Positions 10,869 to 22,279 of a stretch of DNA of 64,000 nt are shown piece by piece. Every line of letters starts with the position of its first letter. Position 1 is the stretch's first letter. Made by a program: the position numbers and the translations under genes. The stretch lies in NCBI GenBank assembly GCA_021442155.1, contig CM038214.1, positions 316,479,001-316,543,000 of the forward strand, read 5' to 3'. Under the pieces are notes generated by a model, which worked only from the letters and a program-made list of their open reading frames with translations, was not told the DNA's origin and searched no databases. This stretch comes from Cymbidium sinense. Its lineage: Eukaryota > Streptophyta > Magnoliopsida > Asparagales > Orchidaceae.

Positions 10869-11468
10869 GGATCTTTTCCAAACAAGCAAACCCAGTGCCA
10901 TTTAGCCTATCTTTACCATCTTATCTATCTTTTATCTCATCTAGCTCCATAACCCCATCTAACCTAGCATCTATCTTAGGCCCATTCCATCTTAGTCCAG
11001 GCCTTTATCTTAGCCTCATCTTCAGGCTCAGCCTGGGCCCATGCCATCTTCAGCCCACTTTACTCTTATCTTTATTCCAGGGCCTGAGCCCAGTGGCCCA
11101 GGGTCTAGGGCTCAGGGGGGCCTGGGCCCAGGGCCCAGGGCCCATGCCCCCAGTGGCTCAGGTCTGAGGGCCTGGCCCAGTGGCCCATGGCCCAGGGCCT
11201 GTGGCCCAGCCCAGGGCCTGTGGCCCAGCTCAGGACTCCAGGGCCCATGCCCAGGGCCCAGTGGCAGGGCCTGGGCCTTTTATCCATCTTTACTCTCCAG
11301 GACTCAGGGCCTGACTGGCCCAGTGGCCTCAGGGCCTGTGGCCCAGGGCCCAGTGGCCCAGTGGCCCACAGTCCAGGGCCTGTATTTTTATAGGACTAGG
11401 GTCAGCTCCAGGGCCTGCAGCCAGGTCAGGCCAGCCTTTGTGCTCATGGCCCATGGCCCAGTGGTCTG
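10869..11468 (+). repeat. Array A unit 7, mostly GC island
   Basis: The junction is degenerate (CCAAACAAGCAAACCCAGTG). The T-rich phase is short and heavily C-substituted (to about 11025). The GC island from 11025 to 11465 has AGGGCCC heptamers plus AGTGGCCC octamers (11335-11370). Overlapping ORFs of 140-180 codons spanning units 6 and 7 follow the repeat and resemble no protein family. Confidence 0.8.
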
Positions 11469-12355
11469 AGCTCTTTAAACTAAGCAAACCCGACAGTAGG
11501 CTCATTTAGCATTTAGTTTATTATTTTAGTTTATTATTTTATTTATTTTTTACTTTTATTTTTATGTAATTTGTTTTATCTTAGTTTATTTATTTTAGTT
11601 TAGGTTTTTATTTTAGTTTATATTTTAGATTTAGTTTAGTTTATATTTATTTTAATATTTATTTTAATTTTATTTTAGGTTCAATCTTATTTTTTTTAGG
11701 TTTAGTTTTATTTTATTTTAGGTTTTAGGTTTTATTTTAGATTTATTTTGGTTTTATTTTAGTTTTGTTTATTTTTTTTAATTTAATCATTTTATTTAGT
11801 TTAGGGTTTAGTTTAGTTTATTTTAGTCTTATTTTATTTTGTTTATTTTAGGTTGCCATTTGTTTAGTTTAGTTTAGGGTTTAGGTATTTACTTTTATTT
11901 TATTTTATTTAGGTTTATTTATTTTTAATCACGCTAGTTTTATTTTATTTTTTAGAGTTAGTTTTCATTTTATTTAGGTTTTTAATCTTAGGTTTATTTT
12001 GTTTTATTTAGTTTAAATGTTATTATTTATCTTATTTTAGTCCATTTATATCTTATTTTTTGGTAGCTTCTAGGCTAAGCATTTTTTTAAAACCTTTATT
12101 TAGGCTCAGTTTATATCATTTTATCAGGTTATCATTTGGCTCAGCTCTTGTGCATCATGGCTCAGGATCTCAGGCTCATGGCCTAGGGTCTAGACAGGCC
12201 TCGTCTTGGCCCAGGCCTGTGTGGATCTGGGCAGGCCCAGTGGGCCTGTAGCCCAGGGCCTTGGCTAGCCCAGTGGCTCAAGGCCCAGTGGCCCAGAGCT
12301 CAGGGGCCCATAGTGAGTTGGGCAGAGCCTTTTAAACATTTATATATTTATTTAT
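11469..12355 (+). repeat. Array A unit 8
   Basis: The junction AAACTAAGCAAACCCGACAG opens a mostly unsubstituted T-rich phase to 12130. A GC island follows at about 12145-12330. Confidence 0.8.
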
Positions 12356-12856
12356 TTTAAATCAAGCAAACCAGAGGCCTAGTTAATTTAGTATTCTTTT
12401 AGTTCTAGCTTATATTATTGTGCCTAAGTCTTTAGCTTTAGTGTAGTATTTCTTTTATCTATCTTTTGTGCCTATTATCTTTATCTTATCTTAGGTTAAT
12501 ATTACCTTAAGCCCTTTTATCTTAAGATCCCTTAAGTTAATTATCTTTAGTTATATCCATTTATCTATATTATTTTAGTTTTATTTTATCTTTATCTATT
12601 TTTAGGTAGGTTTAGTTTTAGTCTAGTTTTATTTTATTCTTTATTTTATTTTAGGTTTTATTTTTATTTGATCTTATTTTAAGCCTAATCTTAGTCAGTC
12701 AATTAGGCTCAAAAAGCTCCTGTTCTCCAGGGCTCAGGCCTAGGGTCAGGTCTTGGGGTGATGGCCTAGGGCCCAGTGGGCTCAAGAAGCCTAGTGGCCT
12801 AGAGCTCAGTGGCTCAGTGTCACTTTGTGGTAGATCAGTTAATGTCTTAATCATTT
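12356..12856 (+). repeat. Array A unit 9, short
   Basis: The junction AAATCAAGCAAACCAGAGG opens a C-substituted T-rich phase. The GC island at 12715-12835 is dominated by GGCCTAGGGCCCAGTGG-type repeats. Confidence 0.78.
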
Positions 12857-13378
12857 CTTTTAAATAAGCAAACCGGTTTTAGGTTTATTTTGTTTATGTT
12901 TTATTTATTATTTATCTTTATCTTAGGTTTAGTTTTTTTTAATTTCACGCTTTATTTTAATTTTAGGTTTATCTTAAGTTTGGTTTTTTCACCTTCCTTA
13001 TTTTATTTTATTTATTTTACATTTTATCTTAAGTAGATTTTCTTTATTTAGGTTTGTTATTTTAGGTTTATCTCCATTTATTTAGTTTAGTTTAGGTTTT
13101 ATTTTTTATATTATTTTAGTTTTATTTCTTTTATTTTATTTTTTTATTTTAGGTTTTAGGCTAGTTTTAGCCTTTAGTCTTAGCTTTAGCTCCATTTTTA
13201 TATCTTTATTTAGGTTTAAATTTTTATTGATTTTATTTTACATTTAATTTATTTTAGGCTCAGTTTGCATTTTAAAGCTGGCTCAGGCCTAGGGTCACCA
13301 TTAGTTTTAGGCTCAGGCTCAAGGCCATGAGCCTAGGTCAAGGGTCTTAGGGTTGGCCTTTTAATCTTAGGGTCAATT
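12857..13378 (+). repeat. Array A unit 10, short
   Basis: The junction AAATAAGCAAACCGG opens the T-rich phase. The G-rich phase (13265-13365) is intermediate, mixing AGGGTCA, AGGCTCA and AGGGTCTT heptamers. Confidence 0.75.
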
Positions 13379-14350
13379 TTTTTTTAAATTAAATAAACCA
13401 GTTTAGGTTTATGTAGTTTTCTTTTATTTATCTTAGTTAATTTATTTTATTTCTTTTATTTTAAGTTTTTTTTTATTTTAGTTATTTATTATATATTATC
13501 TTATTTTATCTTAGCCATGGTTTTTATTTTGTTCTTTTAGCCTTTATGTTTAAATTAGTTTATTTTAGTTTAGTTTTTTTTATCTTATTATTAATAGGTT
13601 TTATTTTATTTGTAGGTTTAGTTTATGTTTTATTTTATTTTCCAAGTTTAGGTTTTAGATTTTATTTTAAGTTTATTTTAGGTTTTATTTTTTTAGGTTT
13701 AGGTTTATTTTAGTTAATTTATCTTTTATTTTGGGTTTAGGGCTTATTTTATTTAGTTTATTTATTTATTTATTTAGTTTAGTTTATTCTCATTTAGGTT
13801 TATTTCATTTTATTTTAGGTTATGTTTTTTCCAAGTTTAGGTTTTTATTTTTTTTATTTAATTTTTAGGTTTTTATTTTTTATTATTTTAGGTCACATTT
13901 TATTTTAGTTTTATTTTAATTTTATCTTTAGGTTTATTTTAATTTTATCTTTAGGTTTAGCTTTTATCATTTAGGTTTTATCTTTAGATTATTCTTAGGT
14001 TTTATTAATTTAATCTAGTATTTTTTATCTTTTATTTTTCTTTAGATTTAGTTTTAATTTATTTTATTATTATTTTATCTTAGATTTATTTATTTATTTT
14101 TATGTTTTATTTAGTTGGGCTTTAGCTTATTCTCGTAGGGCTCAGTGTGGCCATGGTTTCCTGGTGGCTCAGGTCTGGGTTAGGAGCTATTTTTTGTGCT
14201 AGCAGTGGTCTTGTGCCTGGTGGCCTGGCCTAGGGCCTAGATCTAGGTTTGTGGCCTAAGGCCTAGCCTTTAGGCCTAGGGTCTTTAGGGCTCAGGATCT
14301 GGGCCTAGGGCCTAGCTCAGGTCCGCATTACCTTGTCTGGGTTTTGATTT
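13379..14350 (+). repeat. Array A unit 11, first part
   Basis: The junction AAATTAAATAAACCAGTTTAGG opens a T-rich phase to 14110, then a GC island at 14110-14335 with GGCCTAGGGCC heptamers. Confidence 0.78.
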
Positions 14351-14384
14351 TAAGAGAACAAATCATATCCAACCCTTCTCTTTG
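14351..14384 (-). pseudogene. GR-RBP tail copy 5, 3' UTR scrap
   Basis: Thirty-odd bases from the distal end of the GR-RBP 3' UTR, in a variant form (AACAAATCATATCCAACCC on +) shared only with the scrap at 15716. It is cut at the same point, after TTCTTCTTTG or its equivalent, where T-rich sequence resumes. Confidence 0.55.
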
Positions 14385-14796
14385 TTTTATTTAGTTTATT
14401 TTTATTCAGTTTTATTTTATTTTATTTATGTTTATTTATTATTTATTTAGTTTATTTATCAAGTTCATTTATTTTAGTTTAGGTTTTAACCTAGTTTATT
14501 TTTAACTGAGTTATTTTATTTACTTTAGTAGCAGTTTTAGCCCAGCTTCAGGCTCTTTTATTTATTTTATTTATCTTTATGTAGTTTTAAATTTTATTGA
14601 TCTTTATTTTATATTTAATCCATCTTAGTCAGGTTTCTGCATTTAAACCCCAGGATCAGGGCTCAGTGGCTCAGGGCCCAGGGCTCAGGTCCAGGCCCAG
14701 GGCCTAGGGCAGGTGGCTGGGGCTGGGGCTCAGGGGCCTGTGGCTTAGGTCTTTGTGGCCTGGGCTATTTTAGGTGCAGTGATCTAGGGTCACGAT
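14385..14796 (+). repeat. Array A unit 11, distal part
   Basis: A second T-rich phase starts at the UTR scrap without a junction and is followed by a second GC island (14641-14790). Confidence 0.72.
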
Positions 14797-15715
14797 TTTA
14801 AATTAAACTGTTGGGTTTAGGTTTCATTTAGTTTATCTTTATTTAGTTTTAATTATTTTTTTTTATTTGCTTTATTTTATTTTAGTTTGTTTATCCCATT
14901 TATTTTAAGCTTTATTTAGCTTTAGGTTTTATCTTAGTTTTTTTTTTATGTTTAAATTTTAGTTTATTTTTAGTTTATTTTATTTTTTTTTTACTCTTTA
15001 AGGTTTAGTTTTATTTTTATCTAGGTTTTAGGTTTATGTTTTTTATTTTATCTTTTAGTAGTTTTAGATTTTTTATTTTTTTGGTTTATTTTAGGTTTTA
15101 TTTTTAGTTTAGGTTTATATTTTAGTTTATCTTATTTATTTTGGGTTTAGTTTAGTTTATTATTTATTTTAGCTCTGGTTTATTTATCTTTAGTTTAGTC
15201 TGTGCTCGATTTATTTCATTTTATCTTTATTTCAGCTTCTTTTGTCACTAGGGAGGCATTTATTTTATTATTTTTAGGTTTATTTAGGTAGTGCAGGTTT
15301 ATTTAGTTTATTTTATTTATAGGTTTATCTTAATCATTTAGTATTTTTTTATCTTAGGGTTTAAGATAATTTTAGGTTTTAGTAATCTTATAGTATTTAT
15401 CATCTTTTCTTAGGCTCAGTTTTTTAATTTATGTTTATCTTTTTGGTTTAGATTTTATTTTTTATTTTAGGTCTTATTTAGCCCAGTAGGTTTTATTTCT
15501 TTAGGGCCCAGGGTCTGGCCCATGGTCAGTAGGTCAGGGTCTGGGGCCCAGGATCTTTGGGCCCAGGGCCCAGGGCCCAGTGGCTCAGGGCCTGGCTGGC
15601 CTAAGGCCCAGGCCTAGGGCCCAGTGGTGGCAGGGCCTCTGGCCCAGTGGCCTAGTGTAGGGTTTAGGGAGGAACTGAGCCCAGGGTAGGCCAGTTTAGG
15701 GTTTTAATTTTTTTT
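14797..15715 (+). repeat. Array A unit 12, first part
   Basis: The junction is TTTTAAATTAAACTGTTGGG. The T-rich phase runs to 15500. The GC island at 15500-15700 contains AGGGCCCAGGGCCCAGTGG near 15560. Confidence 0.78.
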
Positions 15716-15756
15716 CTCAAAGAAAACAAATCATATCCAACATTTCTTCTTTGTTC
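15716..15756 (-). pseudogene. GR-RBP tail copy 6, 3' UTR scrap
   Basis: The same variant and cut-off as the scrap at 14351 (AACAAATCATATCCAACATT on +, ending TTCTTCTTTGTTCATTTAG). The pair looks like two descendants of one truncated copy. Confidence 0.55.
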
Positions 15757-16012
15757 ATTTAGTTTATTTTATTTTTTATTTTATTTTATTTTATTTATGT
15801 ATTATTTTATTTAGTTTAGTTTATTTATTTTAAGTTTATTTATTTTAGTTTATGTCTAGCTTCATCTTTAGTTTATTCAGCTTTAGGGTTTATTTTATAC
15901 TGAGTTTTAATATTTTATCTCTCATAGCTAGGTTTAGGGTCAGCAGGTTTAGGGTCAGGGTGGGGTTAGGGTCCGTGATTTAGAGCCATGGAGATTTAGG
16001 GTTTAGGGTGAG
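15757..16012 (+). repeat. Array A unit 12, distal part
   Basis: A T-rich phase, then a short AGGGTCAGGG/TTTAGGG phase (15905-16010) to the junction. Confidence 0.72.
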
Positions 16013-17280
16013 TTTTAAAATTAAGCAAAACCAGTAGTTTATTATTTAGTTTATTTTTATTTATTTATTTTATTTTATTTAGTTATTTTAGGTTAATTTA
16101 TTTTAGTTTAAATTTTTATTTTAGTTTATTTTTTTGGTTTAGGTTTTGATTTATGTTTATTTTTTAGTTTAGTTTTATTTTTTATTTTATTTTATTTTTT
16201 TAAGTTTAAGTTTATTATTTTATTTTAAGTTTAGGTTTAGCTTTTTTTTTAGTTTTATGTTTTAGGTTTTATTTTAGGTTTATTTTAGTTTTAGTTTCAA
16301 GTTTAGTTTAGATTTATCTTTTTTATTTTATTTAGTTTTGGCTTTGCTTGATTTTAAGTTTAGGTTTATCTTTATTTATTTTAATCTAGTTAATTAATTT
16401 TAGGTTTAGTTTATTTTATTTAGTTTATTTGATTTTATTTATTTTAGGTTTCTTTTTTCCTTAGTTTAGAGTTTAGGTTTTATTTAATTTTATTTTATTT
16501 TAGGTTATTTTAATTTTTATTTTTTTTATCCGTGTTTTTATATTTTAGTATTTTATTTTTTTTAGTTTATTTATTTATTTAATCTTATCATTTTTATTTA
16601 TTATATTATCTTTAGATTAGGTCTTCTTAGCCTAGGTTTATTTTATCTTTATCTTTTATCTATCTAGCCCAGGTTAGCCATATCCATCTTTGTATCTAGC
16701 CCAGTTTAGGGCCTTGCTGCCCTTAGGTCAACAACCTGTCCCCGGCCAGTATCTTGTATCTCAGTGACATGCCCAGGGCCCAGGATCAGGCTCAGGGCCC
16801 AGCCTGCCTGTGGCCCAGGCCTCAGCCTGGGGCCTCAGTGGCCCAGGATCTAGGGCCCAGCCTAGCTCCTGCCAGGGCCTGGGTCCCTGTGGGCCTAGGC
16901 TCCAGGCCTGGGGGCCCATCAGTGGCCAGTGTGGGCCTGTGCCTGGTGCACAAAGCCCAGTAGCCCAGGGCCTAGGGCCCAGGTCATCCCAGTGGCCCTG
17001 CCAGCCTGGGCCCAGCCTGCCATACCCTGGGCTCAGGGCCTCTGTGGGCCAGTCAACCTGTCAGGCCCAGTGGCCTCATTCAGCCTTCTGGCCTGTGTCA
17101 GCCCAGTCCTGGCCCAGGGCCCAGTGGCTCACTCAGGGGCCTAGGGCCCAGGGCCCAGCCTGTGGCCCAGGGCCTAGGGCCCAGGACTCCAGGGCCAGGA
17201 CTAGGCAAGCAGGCCTAGGCTCTTCAGTGTGGCTCAGTGGGCCTAGTGGCCTAGTGTCAGGATCTTTAATTTCACCTTTA
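16013..17280 (+). repeat. Array A unit 13 with the longest GC island
   Basis: The junction AAAATTAAGCAAAACCAGTAG opens the T-rich phase, which becomes TTTATCTT-substituted from about 16615. The GC island runs from about 16725 to 17265, more than 500 bp, with AGGGCCC heptamers and more diverged CAGCCTGGGCCCAGCC segments. ORFs up to 162 codons here are repeat artefacts. Confidence 0.82.
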
Positions 17281-18726
17281 TCTTTAAAAAAAAATTAATC
17301 AAACCAAGAGTTTAGCTGTATTTATCATTTATTCCTTTCTATTCATTTGATTTAGTTTATTTTATTTTACCATTTTATTTATTTTAGAATGATTTATCTT
17401 TAGTTTAGTTTTATCTCCATTTTCAGTTTAGCTCTGATTTTATTTTTACCTTTAGTTTTATTTTTATTTTTTACTTTTATGTTTAAATTTTATTTTTATT
17501 GAGGTTTAACATTTTTATTTTGTTTAGGTTTTATTTTAGGTTTATTTTAGGTTTTATTTTTAGTTTAGTTTTGATTTATATTTAACTTATTTATTTTATT
17601 TTATTTTAGTTTAACCATAGGTTTTAGTTTATTTTTGATTTAGGTTTTATTTATTTTAGTTTAGCTTTTTATTTTTAGTTTTTTTATTTTATAGTTTTAT
17701 TTTTGAGTAGTTTTAGTTTTATTTATTATTTTATTTTTAGGTTTATATTTAGGTTTTATTATTTAGTTTAGTTTTATTTTAGTTTTATCTTTATTTTATT
17801 TTTATTTTTCCTTTAGGCTTATTTAGTTTTATTTTTCTAATTTAGGTTTTATTTATCTTATCTATCTAGTTTTTATTTTATCTATTTTCTTTCTGCCTTT
17901 GGCCTAGTTTAGGGCCTTTGCTTAGCTTTATGTTCTTATTTTATCTTTATCTTGGCCTTTTCCATTTATCTTTCTTTAGGGATTTAGCCTGCTTCATGAT
18001 CTTAGCCTTTTAGGCCTAGCCCAGTCTTGGGGCCTTGGGCCTAGGGCCTGTGGTCTGGGGCTAGGGCCTAGGTCCGTGGCTTAGGCCCAGGGCCAGGGCC
18101 TAGGGGTCAGTGAGGCTAGGGCTCAGTGGCTCAGCCTAGGGTCCAAGCCTACTTAGGGCCTAGGCTGTGGTTTGGCCTGCCTTTATCTTAGTTTTGTGCC
18201 TAGGTTAGTCATTTTAGTTTAGTTTTATTTTATCTTTATTTATTTAGGTTTAGGTTTTTTTATTTTTAGATTTAGATTTAGTTAGTTTTGTGCTCTTTAG
18301 ATTATTTTATTTTATCTTGTTTAGAGTTTATGTTCATTTTAGGTTTAGTTTAGATTTTATCTATTTTTAGGCTTATTTTATTTTTATTTTAGGTTTTAGT
18401 TTTTGTAGTTTTAGATCCGTTTTTCTTTTTTATATTATTAGGTTTTATTTTACCATTTATTTTTTTAGGTTTATTTTAGTTTTATTTTATTTTATTTTAT
18501 TTTTATATTTACTTTCATTTTATTTAGTCTCTATTCCAGGTTTATTTTATTTAGTTAGTTTTAGTTTAGGTTTTTATTTATTTTATTTTAAGTTTATTTT
18601 TTATTAGTTATTTTATTTTATTTTTGTTTTGTGCTAGGCTTATTTGTGGTAGGCTCTGTTTGGCTTCAGTGGCTTAGGGTCTGTGGATTTGTGGTCCAGC
18701 TCTAGGTTTGTGGCTTAGGGTTAGGT
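17281..18726 (+). repeat. Array A unit 14
   Basis: The junction is AAAAAAAAATTAATCAAACC. A T-rich phase runs to about 18000, a GC island covers 18000-18180, and then a second T-rich stretch and a weak second G-rich stretch (18640-18725). This looks like two fused units that lost a junction. Confidence 0.75.
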
Positions 18727-19782
18727 TTTTTTAAGTAAACCATTTAGGTTTATTTAAGCATTTTATTTATTTTATTTATTTTATTTTATTTTATTTTATT
18801 TCTTTTTATTTATTTAGTTTAATTTGTTATCTTTAGGTTTATTTATCTTTTTTATCTTTTTTAGTTTAGTTTTGTTTATATTTTATATTTTAGGTTTAGA
18901 TTTTATTTTTTATTTTTATGTTTAGGTTAATATTTTTATTTTATTTTCTTAGGATTAGGTTTTAGGTTTTTATTTTAGGTTTTAATTTTTAGTTTAGGTT
19001 TAGATTTATTTTTAGTTTCTTTTATTTTATTTAGTTTAGGGTTTAGGTTTAGTTTGTTTTAGGTTTAGGTTTAGGTTTTATTTATTTTTGTTTAGTTTAA
19101 TTTAGTTTAGGTTTATGTTTATTTTATTTTATTTATTTTAGGTTTAGGTTTTTTTTTAGTTTAGGGTTTAGCTTTTATTTTCTATTTATTTTTAGGTTTA
19201 TTTTTTTGGTTTTGGTTTTTATTTAGTTTTTATTTTATTTTATTATAAGTTTACTTTATTTTTATTTTACATTAGTTTTTATTTTATTTAGGTTTTTTAT
19301 TTTTAGGTTTATTTTAATTTTTAATTTAGTTTAGGTTTTTGTTTATTTTATTTTATTTTAATTTTCATTTTTTATTTTATTTCATTTTCAGGTTTAGGTT
19401 TAGGTTTAAGTTTAGCGTTTAGGTTTAGGTTTAGGTTTAGGTTTTAGTTTAGGTTTTTATTTTATTTTATTATTTTATTTTATTTAGATTTAGGTTTAAG
19501 TTTTAGTTTAGGGTTTTATTTTATTTTATTTTATTTATGTTTAGATTTTTTAATTATTTTATTTTTTTATGTTTTATTTAGTTTAGGATTAGGTTTTGTT
19601 TAGGTTTAGGGTTTGATTTAGGGTTTAGTTTATTTAGGGTTTGGGGTTTAGGGGTTTAGGTTTAGGGTTTTGGGGTTTAGGTTTAGGGTTTTTAGGGTTT
19701 AGGGATTAGGTTTTAAGTTTAGGGTTCTGGTTTTAGTTTAGGGTTGATGGTTTTTAGTTTTTTTTTTCTTAAATTTTTTTTT
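18727..19782 (+). repeat. Array A unit 15, last unit before block L
   Basis: The junction TTTTTTTAAGTAAACCATTTAGG opens a T-rich phase to about 19590. Canonical TTTAGGG/TTTGGGG heptamers (19600-19740) follow, then the lead-in GGGTTCTGGTTTTAGTTTAGGG. No GC island is present in this unit. Confidence 0.8.
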
Positions 19783-19816
19783 AACAGAGAACAAATTCAG
19801 ATTCAACTTTTCTTCT
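19783..19816 (-). pseudogene. GR-RBP tail copy 7, 3' UTR scrap at block L boundary
   Basis: The distal UTR (AGAACAAATTCAGATTCAAC on +) is cut after TCTTCTT, where block L begins with GGGGCTAGC. The array therefore ends inside a GR-RBP module here, as it does at 59617. Confidence 0.6.
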
Positions 19817-20239
19817 TGGGGCTAGCTAAAGCCTCATGTTCCCGAGATGTCCAGATTATATACGTTACCATCAATCTTAAGTAAATCAACACATGAATGG
19901 ATGAAAGAAAACTCAACCTTCATACACTTAAGCTATAAGCACATGCATTTCTTATGTATTTATAACTAGCATCATAATGCATATTATTATTCATTTATAA
20001 GCTTTTGAGAAATACATTTGGATTTAATAGTGATAATAGCCTCACATATATTAAATTAAATCAACACATGCAAGCTTACATAAAGAAAATCCATTTTATT
20101 TTACTTGATTTTGAAAAGATGGATGCATGAATTCAAATGACATACCAAATTTAACATGATTGGAAGAGGACAATCAAATATAAGTATGTGATTCACTCTA
20201 CCAAACTAGTTCTTAAGGATAATCAAATCAAATAAGATT

Positions 20240-21720
20240 ATTTTTAAACTAAAAAGCTTCTTTATTAATTAAGTTTTGGATTTGATTTGATTTAAAGAAG
20301 AGAGAAATCATCACTTTTATTTTAAACCCATTCCCACATTAATTTGATTTAATTTAAGGAAATGTAATTAAGTTGATTTTTTGGGTTAATTAAGTTGAAC
20401 CCTTAATTAGATGAATTAATTACCTTTACTTATGTCACCTTAAATTAATTAACTAAATATTATGAGCCAACATTATATGCATGGAAAATAAACTTGAAAT
20501 GATCTAGGAAATAAAGGGGCCTAATGCAATTGGCTCAAGATTAATAGTTAATTAGATTAAGGGACTTAATTAATTACTCTTATGGTTTCCCACACATGTG
20601 GACTAACCATAATTTCATTAAACTCCTTTTGGGTTATTAAACACCAAAGATCTACCCCATGATTTAATTAATTAAGGTTGATGATTATGATTTCAATTTG
20701 ATTAAGTGATTTAATTAATTAAATCTTAATTAATTTCATTTTAAACAAGGGTGAAATGAACTTATGGAAAGGGGTCCCATCCTATTCCTTAGTTCACTTG
20801 TTGAAAAATGATTAATAAACTTAATTAACAACATTGTTCATGGGATTAATTAATCATTAGTTAGCTTAATTATTTAATTGTCAATTTTCTAATTAAAAAT
20901 AAATCCCAAGAAAATCATTGAGGTAGAGGTCTTCTTATTAAATTAACCCATAAAATTTAGAATTTGCTCAATAATAATAATTAAGCTAATTAAAATTTTG
21001 TAATTAAACCTTAATTATTATTCAAAATTAGTTAAGATCATTTTTAAGTAATTCTCCTCTAAATACCTTTAAAATGAGTATTTATTTCATTTTTTTATTT
21101 CTCTATGATTTCTTATGAATTTTCAATCATTAAAATGATTAATTGAGCCTAATTAAACTACTCATGTTGGCATGGCACGCCCGGCATGCTTTCTGGCACG
21201 TAAAACGGTACCCGGCTTTACCAAATCTACGCTTACCATAGCTTAATATTAATCCGGCTACTTCAATCATGCGAATGGATGGCGGTGCATGATCTAATGT
21301 CACTCAGTGAGGCAATTGAGTGCATCCACCATTGCTCACTTAATCCAAGCTTACCCGCTTAGATCAACTCAAAGGATCCACACTACAACGCATGATGAGG
21401 GGATCAAATGGTCAAGATCACACCACGAGGTGCAAGTTTTCTTCAAAAGCTCCAACCCATTTTTTCCTAAGGATCGCTTTTGGATACCTTCTCCGAGCAC
21501 AAAGTGGCTCGAACACTTGAGGAAGCTTCATCTAGTGGAGATGAAGCCCTGTTGAGCAGTAATTGGATCAATTCCTCAACATTTGCTTGGAAGGCCATGA
21601 ATCGATGATTTGGAGCTTAGCTTTGATCGAAGTCGAACCCCTGGTGCTCAGGAAGCTTGGGAGATGATTCATTCTTGCTCGAGGCCTAGGAAGGTGTGAA
21701 AAGTTAATTTGAGTTTGATG
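20240..21720. other. Segment present only in block L
   Basis: The first part (20240-21150) is AT-rich with many TTAATTAA-type runs. The second part (21160-21720) has ordinary base composition and holds an 82-codon ORF at 21307-21555 (+) that starts MRQLSASTIAH. It has no motif I recognise, and the window offers no second copy for comparison. The segment may be an insertion in block L or a deletion from block R. Confidence 0.45.
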
Positions 21721-22279
21721 GAGAAATGGGAAAGTTAGGTGAAGTGTCTATTTAGACAAATGAGAATGGCATTTTTTGATCGAGGAATGAGGTTGGGAGC
21801 ATAGGGAATGTCTCTAGCGGCTCATCTTGCATAGCTAGGGCTTTGAGGAATGATTTTTGTTTGTGTTTGAGTGGAAATAAGGGGATGTATACCCCCCTTC
21901 ATCTTGATCTGACGGTTGGATCAGGTTTGGCTTTTAGTGGCTGTCTAACCATCTCGAGGAGTCAGAGGAGGTGAGTTGGCTCGGCTTGGTTGGTTGAAGG
22001 TGTGGAGGTGGCTGCCAAAGAGGAGTCATTGGTGTCCTATGGGTTTCAAATGCTCCAATGGGGAGGGTGAGGTGATTTCACCTCCCATGGGTCATGGCTG
22101 ACCCAACCACCCTTGGGTCAGGTTGGGCAGTGTCCTAGGTGCCTAGGTGGACCGTTGGGAGAGTATCAAGTGGCCAATGAATGGAAATGACCAATTACAT
22201 GGGTGATTTGTCTCATGTTATGCCCTTGAGGTAGAATGATCATTTGGCATTGGATTTCATTTGGGCAGATTTGAAATAA

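Noticed and set aside
10622..11469. ORFs of 142 and 181 codons, rich in Gly, Pro, Gln and Ala
   Set aside because: They lie in AGGGCCC/AGTGGCCC repeats that have no stop codons in some frames. Several overlapping frames and the opposite strand are open as well, and the translations track the heptamer period.
16754..17298. ORFs up to 162 codons in another GC island
   Set aside because: Same reason: they are by-products of stop-free repeat sequence, open in more than one frame at once.
2378..19816. A true chromosome-end telomere
   Set aside because: Heptamers are too degenerate, are interrupted by T-rich and GC phases and pseudogenes, are flanked by other DNA on both sides, and change orientation along the window.
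2378..19816. CRISPR-like repeat-spacer structure
   Set aside because: Junction repeats are spaced 500-1800 bp apart with repetitive sequence between them, and all other evidence points to a plant nuclear genome.
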